64,000 bases of DNA. It comes from BJGV01 sp964013575. GTDB taxonomy: Bacteria > Pseudomonadota > Gammaproteobacteria > Burkholderiales > Nitrosomonadaceae. A program made the position numbers and the translations under genes. Positions 36,757-45,699 of this stretch are shown piece by piece. The first letter of the stretch is position 1, and each line of letters opens with the position of its first letter. The notes under the pieces are model-generated. The model was not told the DNA's origin. It did not search any database and saw only the letters and a program-made list of their open reading frames with translations. The stretch lies in the NCBI GenBank assembly GCA_964013575.1, contig CAXGWP010000007.1, positions 1-64,000 on the forward strand, given 5' to 3'.

Positions 36757-37506
36757 TCATGAGGAATTTATTCGTCTTAAATTTTTAGGTAAGGGAGCAT
36801 CCTTAAGGCCTAATCTACCTACAGCAGGAAGCTTAATAGCTGGCCTTAAGATGTCAATTCCAAAACTCAACCCTAATATATTAATCTCTATACCCTCAGC
36901 AAGGCCTAATGTAATTCCTAGCAACCCAAATATTGAAACTTGACCACCAGTACCTGATTCTGATTTAGAAAATAAACTACCATTATCTAGCCAATCTTTT
37001 CCTATAGCATTAGGTGGAAGCTCAACCTGCATCTCTTCTACATTACGAATAATGTGCGAAACAAATGAATTACTGTTAGGACCTGGGTACATTCTATAGA
37101 AATTAGGGTATTTATAAGACTGAATAGCTGCCTTAATTTTAGGGATCGCAGTTTCTGCTTCTGCACCACGAATATCTGTTATTAATTCAGGAGTATTGCC
37201 ATACCATTTTCTATCTGGAATATCTTTCTTACCTATAATAGCACTACCTCCACCTCTAACCCTCCAGCCCAGAACATGATAGACCATATATTCTTTAGCA
37301 CCTTGTTCCTTAAAAGCGACCCAAGAATGTACAGACAAATATTTTTTCCAATTAAAAGTACGAGCGACATAGACATGAACAACAGCTTCTTTTATTTCTG
37401 AAGGAAGTGGCGCAATATTCACACTGCTACGATCAGCAGTACGCCAGTCTGCATTAGCACAGCTAATAAGAAATAACGAAGAAAAAAGAATCAGATATTT
37501 AAACAT
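36757..37506 (-). CDS. DUF3750 family lipoprotein
   Basis: This 249-residue protein has a lipoprotein signal (LFSSLFLISC, Cys about 16) and the conserved features of DUF3750. These are WRTADRSS after the signal, YVARTFNWKKYLSVHSWVA (about 50-68), PDRKWYGNTPEL (about 100-111) and the signature MYPGPNSNSFVSHIIRN (about 137-153). The function of the family is unknown; the His, Tyr and Pro-Gly-Pro-Asn-Ser-Asn block resembles a hydrolase or peptidase-like active site, which is a guess. It is on the same strand as the VWA operon but 123 bases upstream, so it may be a separate unit. Confidence 0.8.
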   Translation of the reverse strand: MFKYLILFSSLFLISCANADWRTADRSSVNIAPLPSEIKEAVVHVYVARTFNWKKYLSVHSWVAFKEQGAKEYMVYHVLGWRVRGGGSAIIGKKDIPDRKWYGNTPELITDIRGAEAETAIPKIKAAIQSYKYPNFYRMYPGPNSNSFVSHIIRNVEEMQVELPPNAIGKDWLDNGSLFSKSESGTGGQVSIFGLLGITLGLAEGIEINILGLSFGIDILRPAIKLPAVGRLGLKDAPLPKNLRRINSS

Positions 37507-37899
37507 ATAAAATTCTACTTCTCCTTGAATACCTACGAATGATGCTAAAGCGCATGAGCGCTGAATAATTTAAAGCATTACAATATAACAAGAGATTCCT
37601 TAAACTCTTTAAACTTATTACACAAATGACCATAGCATAGTAATAATTTCTACTGATAATTTAGACTGCCCTTAAGAATTACCAAATAAATTTGAGAACA
37701 CTAACTAGAAACATGTACCCCTCTTTCAAAAATAAGAAATTATTGGAATAAATCTACCTTCTAGAACCACTATTAACTATTACAACCCAATAACGATTTA
37801 GAAAACATTAAAATACATATCTCCTAATGATTAATGTATAGCAATTCCAGAAAATTAATTTAATTAATAGAGTTAATAGTTAGGAGTGGAACATCATAT
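37507..37899. other. Gene-free AT-rich spacer between DUF3750 and the glutathione peroxidase gene
   Basis: No open frame with a plausible ribosome binding site and no tRNA-like structure is visible in these 393 bases. There is a small palindrome, GCGCATGAGCGC, near 37550. The promoter of the DUF3750 gene should be here, but I cannot single out a convincing pair of hexamers. Confidence 0.6.
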
Positions 37900-38466
37900 T
37901 TATTTCTTAAGAGCATGTCTTATTGCAGAGATTAATTCAGTAGCATATGGCCTAGTACCAGGACTAAAACTATTAATAAATTTACCATCTCTTCCAATCA
38001 AATACTTATGGAAATTCCAGACCGGATAGGTTCCAGAGGCTTCAGCTAAGGCAATATAAAATGGGTGGGCATTTTTCTTTGTTACCCTCGTTTTCTCAAA
38101 CATTGGGAATTTAACCCCATAAGTTAATTTGCAAAACTCTTGAATTTGTTTCTCAGCCCCAGGCTCTTGCCCAAAAAAATCATTTGAAGGAAAGCCAAGC
38201 ACAACTAGTCCCTCATTAGAATATTCCTGATAGAGCCTTTCTAAATCTTCATATTGAGGTGTATTTCCACACTTTGACGCAGTATTTACAATTAAAAGAA
38301 CCTTATCTTTATATACCTTATTCAAATTAATAATCTCAGATGAAGCAAGGCGACGAAATTCATAGTCTAATAAAGATCCTTGGCCAGCTAAAGTTGGTAA
38401 GCAAATAAAACTTAATAAGAAAAAAATTATTGTTCGCATTATTCCCAATGATTTCAGTAGAATCAA
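37900..38466 (-). CDS. Exported glutathione peroxidase family protein
   Basis: This 188-residue protein has an N-terminal hydrophobic signal (MRTIIFFLLSFICLPTLAGQ after a short extension) and a glutathione-peroxidase domain. The peroxidatic Cys is in VNTASKCGNTPQYEDLE, the Gln-bearing loop appears as FPSNDFFGQEPG, and the Trp motif as WNFHKYLIGRDG. These are Cys-type enzymes that usually draw electrons from thioredoxin. The start at 38466 gives a 9-residue extension before the second Met (MRTII), which may be the true start. The product probably detoxifies peroxides in the periplasm. Confidence 0.88.
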   Translation of the reverse strand: MILLKSLGIMRTIIFFLLSFICLPTLAGQGSLLDYEFRRLASSEIINLNKVYKDKVLLIVNTASKCGNTPQYEDLERLYQEYSNEGLVVLGFPSNDFFGQEPGAEKQIQEFCKLTYGVKFPMFEKTRVTKKNAHPFYIALAEASGTYPVWNFHKYLIGRDGKFINSFSPGTRPYATELISAIRHALKK

Positions 38467-38620
38467 CTATATTATTTTCATAGCTAATTATAAATAAACA
38501 AATTTAGTTTATTATATTCATTCTTTCTTATATAGGGAACAATATTGGATAATCTAAATTATCATATCTACGTTCTATATATAAATTTATCTTCTTACTC
38601 TTAATTCATCTTTCTTCAGC

Positions 38621-39052
38621 TTACCTACTCTTTATATTCCTACGATATTTCCAAGGTTTAATAGGATTATTCTCAACCCATAGCCCTTTTCTTGATATTT
38701 TAGCTATATCCTGAATATAGTAAAGACTTTTATCTCTTACATACTTATCATATACCCATGCCATCCCGCGCTTTATTTGCTCTTTGTTAACATCTAATCC
38801 GTCACAAGAAACTTTTGCTACAGTTCTCTTATAATAGTCCTTTTCTAGGGGCCTAATCACTGCCTTCTTATAAAAACACATATCAAAAAGGGACTGCTTG
38901 GAACGAGAACCAAATGATTGATTCTTCTCAGGGGCATCTATCTCAGCAAGCCGTATTTTTATTTGTTCTTTACCATTGCATACCGCTGTAAGTGTATCGC
39001 CATCAACTATAGCAATAACCAAACATACTAGAATCGTATTCATATAATACAT
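38621..39052 (-). CDS. Exported thermonuclease (SNase) family protein
   Basis: This 143-residue protein has a short hydrophobic N-terminus (MNTILVCLVIAIV) and a staphylococcal-nuclease domain. The catalytic residues are present: Asp in DGDTL, Arg and Glu in IRLAEIDAPE, and Arg in YYKRTVAKV. The C-terminal segment MAWVYDKYV and ISRKGLWVENNPIKPWKYR is typical of the bacterial family. It is a Ca2+-dependent nuclease, probably secreted to the periplasm. It stands alone, with no neighbours of related function. Confidence 0.88.
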   Translation of the reverse strand: MYYMNTILVCLVIAIVDGDTLTAVCNGKEQIKIRLAEIDAPEKNQSFGSRSKQSLFDMCFYKKAVIRPLEKDYYKRTVAKVSCDGLDVNKEQIKRGMAWVYDKYVRDKSLYYIQDIAKISRKGLWVENNPIKPWKYRRNIKSR

Positions 39053-39268
39053 CTCATTTACATTAAAAATCTTTCATCTATTATATCAATACAAAATATT
39101 ATCCTTTAATAAAGAATTACTACTTATTATTTTAAATTTATTCCATTGATATAGAATAAGTGCTAATTTGATTCTGTTTGCGATATCCATCCCTTGCCCA
39201 AAGTAGTAGACTAAATAATATAAAATAAACTTTGTATTAAAAATCTTTCAATTTCTAATAAAGGAACA

Positions 39269-39616
39269 ATGATGATAAAAAATGCTAGTGAGCTCATAGC
39301 TGAAGCACAAAAAATGATAAGTTGCCTTGATATATCTTCTGCTAAATCGTTATGTAAAAACTCTAATACTATTATTGATGTAAGAGAACCTCAAGAAGCA
39401 GCAATTTCCAAGCTTAAAAATTCTATTAACATCCCTCGTGGCTTAATAGAAATGAAAGTGCCGAACATTTGTCCTGAACCAGACATGTTAATATTACTAC
39501 ACTGTGCAGGTGGTGGCCGTGCATCATTGGCAGCTTTAACACTTCAAGAGATAGGTTATACAAACGTCCATGCTATAACTGAAAAATTTGAAAAAATAAG
39601 AGAAGCTTTAGATTGA
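39269..39616 (+). CDS. Rhodanese-like domain protein
   Basis: This 115-residue single rhodanese domain contains VIDVREPQEAAISKL (about 35-49) and the active-site loop LLHCAGGGRASLAA (about 74-87), with catalytic Cys. Rhodaneses transfer sulfane sulfur; single-domain forms act in sulfur relay or as regulators. No signal peptide is present, so it is cytoplasmic. A GGAACAATG context with AAAGGAA precedes the start. It is monocistronic by appearance. Confidence 0.9.
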   Translation: MMIKNASELIAEAQKMISCLDISSAKSLCKNSNTIIDVREPQEAAISKLKNSINIPRGLIEMKVPNICPEPDMLILLHCAGGGRASLAALTLQEIGYTNVHAITEKFEKIREALD

Positions 39617-39782
39617 GTAGATCTACTAGCATTTATTCCCAAATACCACATTTACACTAATATATTTTATAAAAGAAGAAACTTTATTAACTTATAAGAT
39701 ACACACTAGATATACATAACTAAAATTAATTAATTGATTAATTTTATAAGGCTATATAAGTACCAAAATAAAAAAATAAAAA

Positions 39783-40169
39783 ATGAAGAGACTATTACTA
39801 TTCTTTATACTAATTGCTTTAAATAATAATGCAAAAGCAGAATGGGTTTATATCAATAAAACTATTGATACTTTCTATTATATCAACCCAGACATCATTA
39901 AAAAATCTAACAATAATGTAAAAATGTGGATTCTTGGTGATTTCATTACTGGCCGGAAATTAAAAAATGGAATAATGAATCTCTCAATTATTGACCAAAC
40001 TGAATTTAATTGTACAAAAAATAAGAGTCGATCAACTTATCAAACTTTATATACTGATAACATGGGCAAGGGAGAAATTATCCATATTTTTGATGATCCT
40101 GGAGAATGGACATCTATAGTTCCTGGGAGTGCAGGAGAAACACATTTCAAATTTGTATGTGGGAAATAA
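39783..40169 (+). CDS. Surface-adhesin protein E-like secreted protein, copy 1
   Basis: This 128-residue protein has a signal peptide (MKRLLLFFILIALNNNAKA) and a mature domain resembling the surface-adhesin protein E family: EWVYINKTIDTFYYINPDII, then VKMWILGDF, then FNCTKNKSRST and a final EWTSIVPGSAGETHFKFVC. The two Cys (in FNC and FVC) should form a disulfide. The founder of the family in Haemophilus binds host matrix and plasminogen, but environmental members have no known role. It is followed by a diverged tandem paralogue 36 bases later. Confidence 0.78.
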   Translation: MKRLLLFFILIALNNNAKAEWVYINKTIDTFYYINPDIIKKSNNNVKMWILGDFITGRKLKNGIMNLSIIDQTEFNCTKNKSRSTYQTLYTDNMGKGEIIHIFDDPGEWTSIVPGSAGETHFKFVCGK

Positions 40170-40205
40170 CAGAAGATTAAAAAATAATATTGAAATTCTC
40201 TAATA

Positions 40206-40619
40206 ATGAAATCTTTATTTATAATTACAACATTATTATTACTAAGTAATAACGTAATAGCAGATTGGGAACATATATCAACAATAAAAGATAAAAAAAT
40301 AATTTTTTACGCAGACCCCACCACTATTAAGAAATCTGATAATAATATAAAAATATGGATTATGGCTGATCTACAAGAACCAAAAGAAATTCCATATGTA
40401 ATTAAAATGGTATTTTCATATAAAAATTTAGTTGAATATAACTGTGTTCAGAACCTTGAGAGGTTAATAAGAACTATTGGCTATTCTAAAAATATGGCAG
40501 AAGGAGACATTATTTACTCAATCAATGAAAGTGCAAAATGGAAGCCAATAGTTTACGATAGTTATAGTTCTTCTATATTTAATTACACATGTAAACGAAG
40601 AAAACAATTATTACAATAA
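40206..40619 (+). CDS. Surface-adhesin protein E-like secreted protein, copy 2
   Basis: A 137-residue paralogue of the preceding gene. The signal peptide is MKSLFIITTLLLLSNNVIA. The mature part has the same landmarks: DWEHISTI, FYADPTTIKKSDNNIKIWIM, YNCVQNLERLIRT, and WKPIVYDSYSSSIFNYTC. The pattern I-K-K-S-(N/D)-N-N-(V/I)-K-(M/I)-W-I is almost identical between copies, while the rest differs, so the duplication is old or diverging quickly. It is likely co-transcribed with copy 1. Confidence 0.78.
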   Translation: MKSLFIITTLLLLSNNVIADWEHISTIKDKKIIFYADPTTIKKSDNNIKIWIMADLQEPKEIPYVIKMVFSYKNLVEYNCVQNLERLIRTIGYSKNMAEGDIIYSINESAKWKPIVYDSYSSSIFNYTCKRRKQLLQ

Positions 40620-40707
40620 TAAATTAAATATTAGTAAATACTACTTACCTACTTCTCATTTAGGAAGCCACCTCATCTGCTCTACTTTGTCTTTTTATTT
40701 TAGTAAA

Positions 40708-41073
40708 TCATTTAGAATCTACCAAAGAATATAATTCTTTAGGAATGTCCCATTCTATAATTAATGTCCAATCTACAAAACTATTTAAATAAATCTCAGA
40801 ATCAATATCCACATTAGATTTAAAAACAATACGTATATCATCAGAATTTAAAATTTTATCAACCAGAAATTTACAACGATTATCAAAATCATTTTGTATC
40901 TTTCTAGATCTAAATGATTTAGGATGAAACTGTATCCCACTAGATGTCATATTCCCAGACATTTTTTTTGGGTCAATATCTATTGATAAAGCCACTGCCT
41001 GCCAAATTTTTACACTTGGCATTAACAACCAGAAATCCCAATCAACATTATTTTTATAAACCTTATCGTCCAT
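40708..41073 (-). CDS. Hypothetical protein next to tRNA-Ser
   Basis: This 121-residue protein is not recognised with confidence. It has no signal or membrane segment. The opening VDWDFWLLMPSVKIWQAVALSIDIDP resembles the N-terminus of short, uncharacterised ORFs often seen near integrated elements (a Trp-rich helix followed by a SxxIDP motif). The remainder is charged. It lies between a tandem pair of secreted-protein genes and tRNA-Ser, a typical integration site, which would fit a remnant of an integrated element. Confidence 0.55.
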   Translation of the reverse strand: MDDKVYKNNVDWDFWLLMPSVKIWQAVALSIDIDPKKMSGNMTSSGIQFHPKSFRSRKIQNDFDNRCKFLVDKILNSDDIRIVFKSNVDIDSEIYLNSFVDWTLIIEWDIPKELYSLVDSK

Positions 41074-41157
41074 TTAAAGACGATATCGGACATTGATTTG
41101 TGGGGCAAGAAATTTTGAGAGAAAAGGGGCATTATTCAACCCCCCTACAGATAAATT

Positions 41158-41181
41158 ATGAGGGTTCAAATGAGGGTTCAG
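41158..41181. repeat. Two tandem copies of a 12-bp repeat near tRNA-Ser
   Basis: ATGAGGGTTCAA (41158-41169) is followed immediately by ATGAGGGTTCAG (41170-41181), a single mismatch in twelve. It is about 55 bases from the 3' end of the tRNA-Ser gene, and the core GAGGGTTC also occurs in the tRNA T-arm on the opposite strand. It could be an integrase arm-type site left by an element; no integrase is present. Confidence 0.5.
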
Positions 41182-41234
41182 TTACTACCCTTAAACTAAT
41201 AAAGCCTAACAATCAAAGATTTACACTCAATAAA

Positions 41235-41327
41235 TGGCGGAGAGAGAGGGATTCGAACCCTCGATAAGCTTATAAGGCCTATACTCCCTTAGCAGGGGAG
41301 CGCCTTCGACCACTCGGCCATCCCTCC
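41235..41327 (-). tRNA. tRNA-Ser (GCT), CCA encoded
   Basis: On the minus strand a 93-base class II tRNA. The acceptor GGAGGGA pairs with TCTCTCC. The D-arm is present, the anticodon stem CTCCC/GGGAG has loop CTGCTAA (anticodon GCT), then come a long variable arm (TATAGGCCTTATAAGCTTA region) and the T-arm GAGGGTTCGAATCCCTC. CCA is encoded. Confidence 0.95.
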
Positions 41328-41388
41328 TTTTAAAAAAATTGTAAAAGAATAACGATTTAAATCAACCTGGTCAAACTAATAAATCATC

Positions 41389-42627
41389 TTATTTTTTTAA
41401 AACAGCTTGATCTAAATCAAAAGTTTTATGCAGTATGCGCACCGCCAACTCCATATATTTCTCATCTACAATTACTGATATTTTTATCTCAGAAGTAGAA
41501 ATCATCTGGATATTGATACCCTCTTCTGCTAATGAACGAAACATTTTACTAGCAATACCAACATATGAACGCATGCCTACACCAACAATAGAAACTTTAG
41601 CTATTTTATCACCACCAACTACATCCCTTGCACCAATATTAGGCTGAACTTTAGCCTTTAGCATATTCATTGTCCTTTCAAATTCATTCCGATTTACAGT
41701 AAATGAAAAATTTGTCAGACCATCATTACCAATATTCTGGATTATCATATCCACATCAATATTTTCCCCAGCTACAGGGCCAAGAATCTGATAAGCAATA
41801 CCAGGTCGATCTGGTACACCTAGAACAGTAATTTTCGCCTCGTCACGATTAAATGCAATTCCTGAAATAGTTTCCTGTTCCATATTTTCATCTTCCTCAA
41901 AAGTAATCAGAGTACCTTCACCTTCTTCAACAAAACTTGAAAGAACTCTTAATTTCACCTTATGCTTACCTGCAAATTCAACAGATCGAATTTGAAGAAC
42001 TTTAGATCCTAAGCTTGCCAACTCCATCATTTCTTCAAAAGTAATAGTCTTCAGACGCCTTGCTTCTGGAACAACACGTGGGTCAGTAGTATAGACGCCA
42101 TCTACATCAGTGTATATTTGGCACTCCTTAGCCCCAAGTGCTGCTGCCAATGCCACACCAGTTGTATCAGATCCACCACGACCTAACGTTGTAATATTTC
42201 CAAATTCATCCACACCCTGAAACCCAGCTACAACAACAATATATCCTGCATCTAGGTCTGCCCGGATTCTATGCTCATCAATTTGAAGTATACGCGCTTT
42301 ATTATGTGCATTATCAGTTAATATCCTAACTTGGGCTCCAGTATAACTTTTTGTTTTAAAACCCATCTCAATAAGAACCATTGATAATAATGCTATAGTC
42401 ACCTGCTCACCAGTAGAAACCAGCACATCTAACTCTCTTGGTTCAGGAACATCCTGAACCTCTCTAGCTAAAGTAAGGAGACGGTTAGTTTCTCCACTCA
42501 TAGCAGAGACTGCTACTACTATTTGGTGACCTAAAGATTGAAATTTTGCTATTCGACAAGCAACATTCTTAATGCGCTCAATACTTCCGACCGATGTTCC
42601 CCCATATTTTTGAACGATAAGTGACAC
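41389..42627 (-). CDS. lysC: Aspartokinase
   Basis: This enzyme phosphorylates aspartate, the first step to lysine, threonine, methionine and diaminopimelate. The 412-residue protein starts with the kinase motif VQKYGGTSVGS (3-13), has GRGGSDTTGVALAAALGA (about 150-167), and ends with two ACT domains (GIAFNRDEAKITVLGVPDRPGIA and VSIVGVGMRSYVGIA) that normally bind lysine and threonine for feedback control. The length fits the class II single-function enzyme. The gene is monocistronic, with the tRNA-Ser downstream. Confidence 0.96.
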   Translation of the reverse strand: MSLIVQKYGGTSVGSIERIKNVACRIAKFQSLGHQIVVAVSAMSGETNRLLTLAREVQDVPEPRELDVLVSTGEQVTIALLSMVLIEMGFKTKSYTGAQVRILTDNAHNKARILQIDEHRIRADLDAGYIVVVAGFQGVDEFGNITTLGRGGSDTTGVALAAALGAKECQIYTDVDGVYTTDPRVVPEARRLKTITFEEMMELASLGSKVLQIRSVEFAGKHKVKLRVLSSFVEEGEGTLITFEEDENMEQETISGIAFNRDEAKITVLGVPDRPGIAYQILGPVAGENIDVDMIIQNIGNDGLTNFSFTVNRNEFERTMNMLKAKVQPNIGARDVVGGDKIAKVSIVGVGMRSYVGIASKMFRSLAEEGINIQMISTSEIKISVIVDEKYMELAVRILHKTFDLDQAVLKK

Positions 42628-42739
42628 GACTATTGATATCTTAATTTAATTATAATTTTCATTAATATATAGATATTACCTGATTCTTGAAAAGAACACT
42701 AAATATGTCAATGTAATTTCCTCAAGATTAATATGTACA

Positions 42740-43579
42740 TTACATATTAATCTTAACAGTTAGGCCAAGAGATTTAATTTCTTTACCAAAAGATTCAATC
42801 CATTCAGAAGTAACTTTTGTAAGATTTAAGGCCTCAGGTTGCATTGAAGGGCGTGCAAGTCTATATAAAAGAACTCCTTGAATTAAAGTACCTTCCTGTA
42901 GCAATTTCTCAACAAACCTTAAGTAAGCTTTAGTTTCTAACTTTGTAGGTGGGATACCATCCATTTTAAATAAACATGTCTGAATCCAGGTAGGACATAT
43001 TGATGAGGATACTCTCAAATTTTTATAAATCCTCTTATTACTTATATGTGTATTATTAATTTCTTGTCTCTTTTTATGTATAACGCTATCTAATTTAAAC
43101 CAAACTTCTCCATTAATTGCTGATAAACACCTAAGTCCTTCCTGTACATTAGGCTTATCAATCAGGCTTCCATTTGTAATCAATACCACCTTAAGATCTT
43201 TAAGCAAACCGTAGCTAAATTTCACCTTCCTAATTATATCCACTACCTGCTTAAACTCTTTAGCACTGGTAGGCTCTCCATTACCAGATAAAGCAATATC
43301 AGTAATATGCCGTGCATCTGATGTTACTTTCTCCTGCATAAATGAACCATATATTATATCTGACAAAAAACTATATAGCTCTTTTTCTAATTTATTTAAA
43401 TCAATTGATGGCGCTGAACCACGTTTCAGTTCTGGAACCTGACAATAGATACACCTCCAATTACAAGCATTATTTGGGTTCAAATTAACTCCTATTGATA
43501 CGCCCCCAGAACGACGAGAAACTACAGGGTAAACATAAGTTAACCCGACAATATCACGACTGTGGTCAGTAATATTCAA
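42740..43579 (-). CDS. Radical SAM protein (COG0731/TYW1-like)
   Basis: The protein carries a radical SAM cluster motif CNWRCIYCQ (CxxxCxxC) preceded by GVSIGVNLNPNN and followed by VPELKRGSAP, with GNGEPT near the SAM site. This is the architecture of the COG0731 Fe-S oxidoreductases. The reaction is unknown. The frame stays open to an ATG at 43672, but that adds about 31 residues that overlap the coding start of the divergent queD-like gene and do not look conserved. A TTG at 43579 behind GGAAGGG is a better start, although the spacing is a little long. The start is therefore uncertain. Confidence 0.8.
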   Translation of the reverse strand: MNITDHSRDIVGLTYVYPVVSRRSGGVSIGVNLNPNNACNWRCIYCQVPELKRGSAPSIDLNKLEKELYSFLSDIIYGSFMQEKVTSDARHITDIALSGNGEPTSAKEFKQVVDIIRKVKFSYGLLKDLKVVLITNGSLIDKPNVQEGLRCLSAINGEVWFKLDSVIHKKRQEINNTHISNKRIYKNLRVSSSICPTWIQTCLFKMDGIPPTKLETKAYLRFVEKLLQEGTLIQGVLLYRLARPSMQPEALNLTKVTSEWIESFGKEIKSLGLTVKINM

Positions 43580-43616
43580 TAGTTTAGATGACCCTTCCGA
43601 TGTTACAATCTTAGCT

Positions 43617-44072
43617 ATGCTAATCTCCAGTAAATTAGAATTTGATGCTGGCCATCGTATTCCTTCACACAATAGTCATTGTCGTCATCTACATGGCCAC
43701 CGATATGCTATTGAAATAACTCTATCTGGCGACATTATCACTGATGAAGGCATAGCTAATCAAGGTATGGTAATGGATTATTCAGAAGTAAAGCGTATTG
43801 CAAAAGATGTACTTATAAATAAATGGGATCATGCCTTTCTTGTTTACTCAGGTGATACCCAGGTCCTTAAATTTTTACAATCTATTAAAGATCATAAAAC
43901 AGTAGTTTTAGATAAACCCCCTACAGCAGAAAATCTAGCACAAACTGCATTTAATATACTTAATCATGCCTATGTAGATAAATATAAAAATAACCTTAGA
44001 TTAGAGCGAGTTCGTTTGTATGAAACACCTAATTGCTGGGCTGATGCAATATGCAAAAACATTAATAGCTAA
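43617..44072 (+). CDS. 6-pyruvoyl-tetrahydropterin synthase/QueD-like protein
   Basis: This 151-residue protein has the family's zinc-binding histidines: one in FDAGHRIP (about residue 13) and two in RHLHGHRY (about 25-30). It also has the catalytic Glu in LRLERVRLYETPNCWA. QueD makes 6-carboxytetrahydropterin for queuosine synthesis; other members make biopterin or degrade pterins, and the sequence alone does not decide. The ATG at 43617 matches the family N-terminus MLISSKLEFDAGHR. It diverges from the radical SAM gene with overlapping or abutting 5' ends. No queC, queE or queF is in the window. Confidence 0.9.
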   Translation: MLISSKLEFDAGHRIPSHNSHCRHLHGHRYAIEITLSGDIITDEGIANQGMVMDYSEVKRIAKDVLINKWDHAFLVYSGDTQVLKFLQSIKDHKTVVLDKPPTAENLAQTAFNILNHAYVDKYKNNLRLERVRLYETPNCWADAICKNINS

Positions 44073-44193
44073 TAACCGATAAAATTTTATACATACTGCA
44101 CTTAATATTAATGATAAGAGGCTATGCTACTGCATTAACTTCCTATAAAGATCAAAATTGATTATCAACAAATATTGTAACAGCTTGATTCTC

Positions 44194-45588
44194 TTAATAC
44201 CGCGAAGGAGATGCAAAACTCTCAAACCTTGTATACTTACCTAAAAATGTAAGATCAACCTTACCTATAGGGCCATTACGTTGCTTACCAATAATAATTT
44301 CAGCAATTCCTTTGTCTTCTGTCTCCGGGTTATAAACCTCATCGCGATAAATAAATAAAATTAAATCGGCATCTTGTTCAATAGCACCAGATTCACGCAA
44401 ATCTGACATAACCGGACGTTTATGAGGATTAGGTCTCTGCTCCAAACTACGATTCAATTGTGACAATGCTACTACTGGAACCTGCAATTCTTTCGCTAAT
44501 GCCTTTAAAGAACGTGAAATTTCTGAAATCTCAGTTGCACGATTCTCACCATGAGCAATAGAGGACATTAGCTGTAAATAATCAACTATAATTAATCCAA
44601 GATCATTATGTTGACGATGTATCCTACGAGCACGTGCTCTTAGCTCCAACGCATTTAACGCTGCACTCTCATCAATATATAATGGTGCTTCATTCAATTT
44701 ACCTAGTGCACCTGTAAGTTTAGGCCAGTCCTCATCAAGCAAACGACCAGTACGTACCTTATGCTGATCTAACTGACCAACCGAACCCAACATCCGCATT
44801 GCCAGCTGAGCACCTCCCATTTCCATACTAAATACCGCTACTGGTTTTTTTAATTCAAGTGCAACATGCTCAGCAATATTAAGGGAAAAGGCAGTTTTAC
44901 CCATTGATGGCCTACCAGCAACAATAATTAGGTCCCCTGGCTGAAAGCCAGATGTCTTCTGATCTAGATCATTAAATCCAGTTGCAATACCCGTTACATC
45001 ACTTGGATTCTCTTGATTATAAAGTACCTCTATACGCTCTACTACTTCTTTTAGTAGTGGCTGAATTTCACTAAAACCCTGCTTCCCACGTGCTCCTGCT
45101 TCTGCAATTTCAAATACCTTAGATTCAGCTTCATCTAATAAATTAGCTGCAGAACGCCCAGCAGGATTATATGATGAATCAGATATGTCCACTCCAACTT
45201 GTGCGAGCTTCCTCATCACAGAGCGCTCACGTACAATTTCTGCATAACGACGAATATTAGCTGCAGATGGCGTATTTTGTGCCATCATACCAACATAAGT
45301 AAGACCTCCTGCACTTTCTAGATTGGCAGAATTCTCAAGTGATTCAGCAACAGTTACCACATCTGCAGGTTTATTATTCTCAATCAACTTGCAGATATGA
45401 CTATAAATTAAGCGATGGTCTGACCTATAAAAATCACCTTCATTAATAACATCGGCCACGTTATCCCATGCCTCATTATCTAAAAGGAGACCCCCTAAAA
45501 CTGATTGCTCAGCCTCAATCGAATGTGGAGGTGACTTAAAAGAATCAGACGACTGATCACCCGTTGCAGTTGATACAGTTTCGCGCAT
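44194..45588 (-). CDS. dnaB: Replicative DNA helicase
   Basis: DnaB is the hexameric helicase at the replication fork. The N-terminal domain contains PPHSIEAEQSVLGGLLLDNEAW and the RecA-like domain has Walker A GRPSMGKTAFSLNIAEH and Walker B LIIVDYLQLM, followed by the DnaB motif LRESGAIEQDADLILFIYRD. The frame is open to an ATG at 45633, but the extra 15 residues (MVELFLIRYLIQLNF) are unlike DnaB; the Met at 45588 (MRETVSTATGD) is preferred, though neither start has a good ribosome binding site. It follows rplI, the common rplI-dnaB order, with a terminator between. Confidence 0.95.
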   Translation of the reverse strand: MRETVSTATGDQSSDSFKSPPHSIEAEQSVLGGLLLDNEAWDNVADVINEGDFYRSDHRLIYSHICKLIENNKPADVVTVAESLENSANLESAGGLTYVGMMAQNTPSAANIRRYAEIVRERSVMRKLAQVGVDISDSSYNPAGRSAANLLDEAESKVFEIAEAGARGKQGFSEIQPLLKEVVERIEVLYNQENPSDVTGIATGFNDLDQKTSGFQPGDLIIVAGRPSMGKTAFSLNIAEHVALELKKPVAVFSMEMGGAQLAMRMLGSVGQLDQHKVRTGRLLDEDWPKLTGALGKLNEAPLYIDESAALNALELRARARRIHRQHNDLGLIIVDYLQLMSSIAHGENRATEISEISRSLKALAKELQVPVVALSQLNRSLEQRPNPHKRPVMSDLRESGAIEQDADLILFIYRDEVYNPETEDKGIAEIIIGKQRNGPIGKVDLTFLGKYTRFESFASPSRY

Positions 45589-45650
45589 AAAATTTAATTG
45601 GATTAAATATCGTATTAAAAATAATTCTACCATTAATCATAAGTAAAAAT

Positions 45651-45676
45651 AAAAAGGGCTGTCTCCAGCCCTTTTT
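45651..45676 (-). terminator. Rho-independent terminator after rplI
   Basis: A perfect inverted repeat AAAAAGGGCT...AGCCCTTTTT with a 6-base loop, ending in a T run in both directions. It lies between rplI and dnaB and most likely ends the rpsF-rpsR-rplI transcript, implying that dnaB has its own promoter. Confidence 0.85.
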
Positions 45677-45699
45677 ATTAAGTTACTAACAATTACGAT

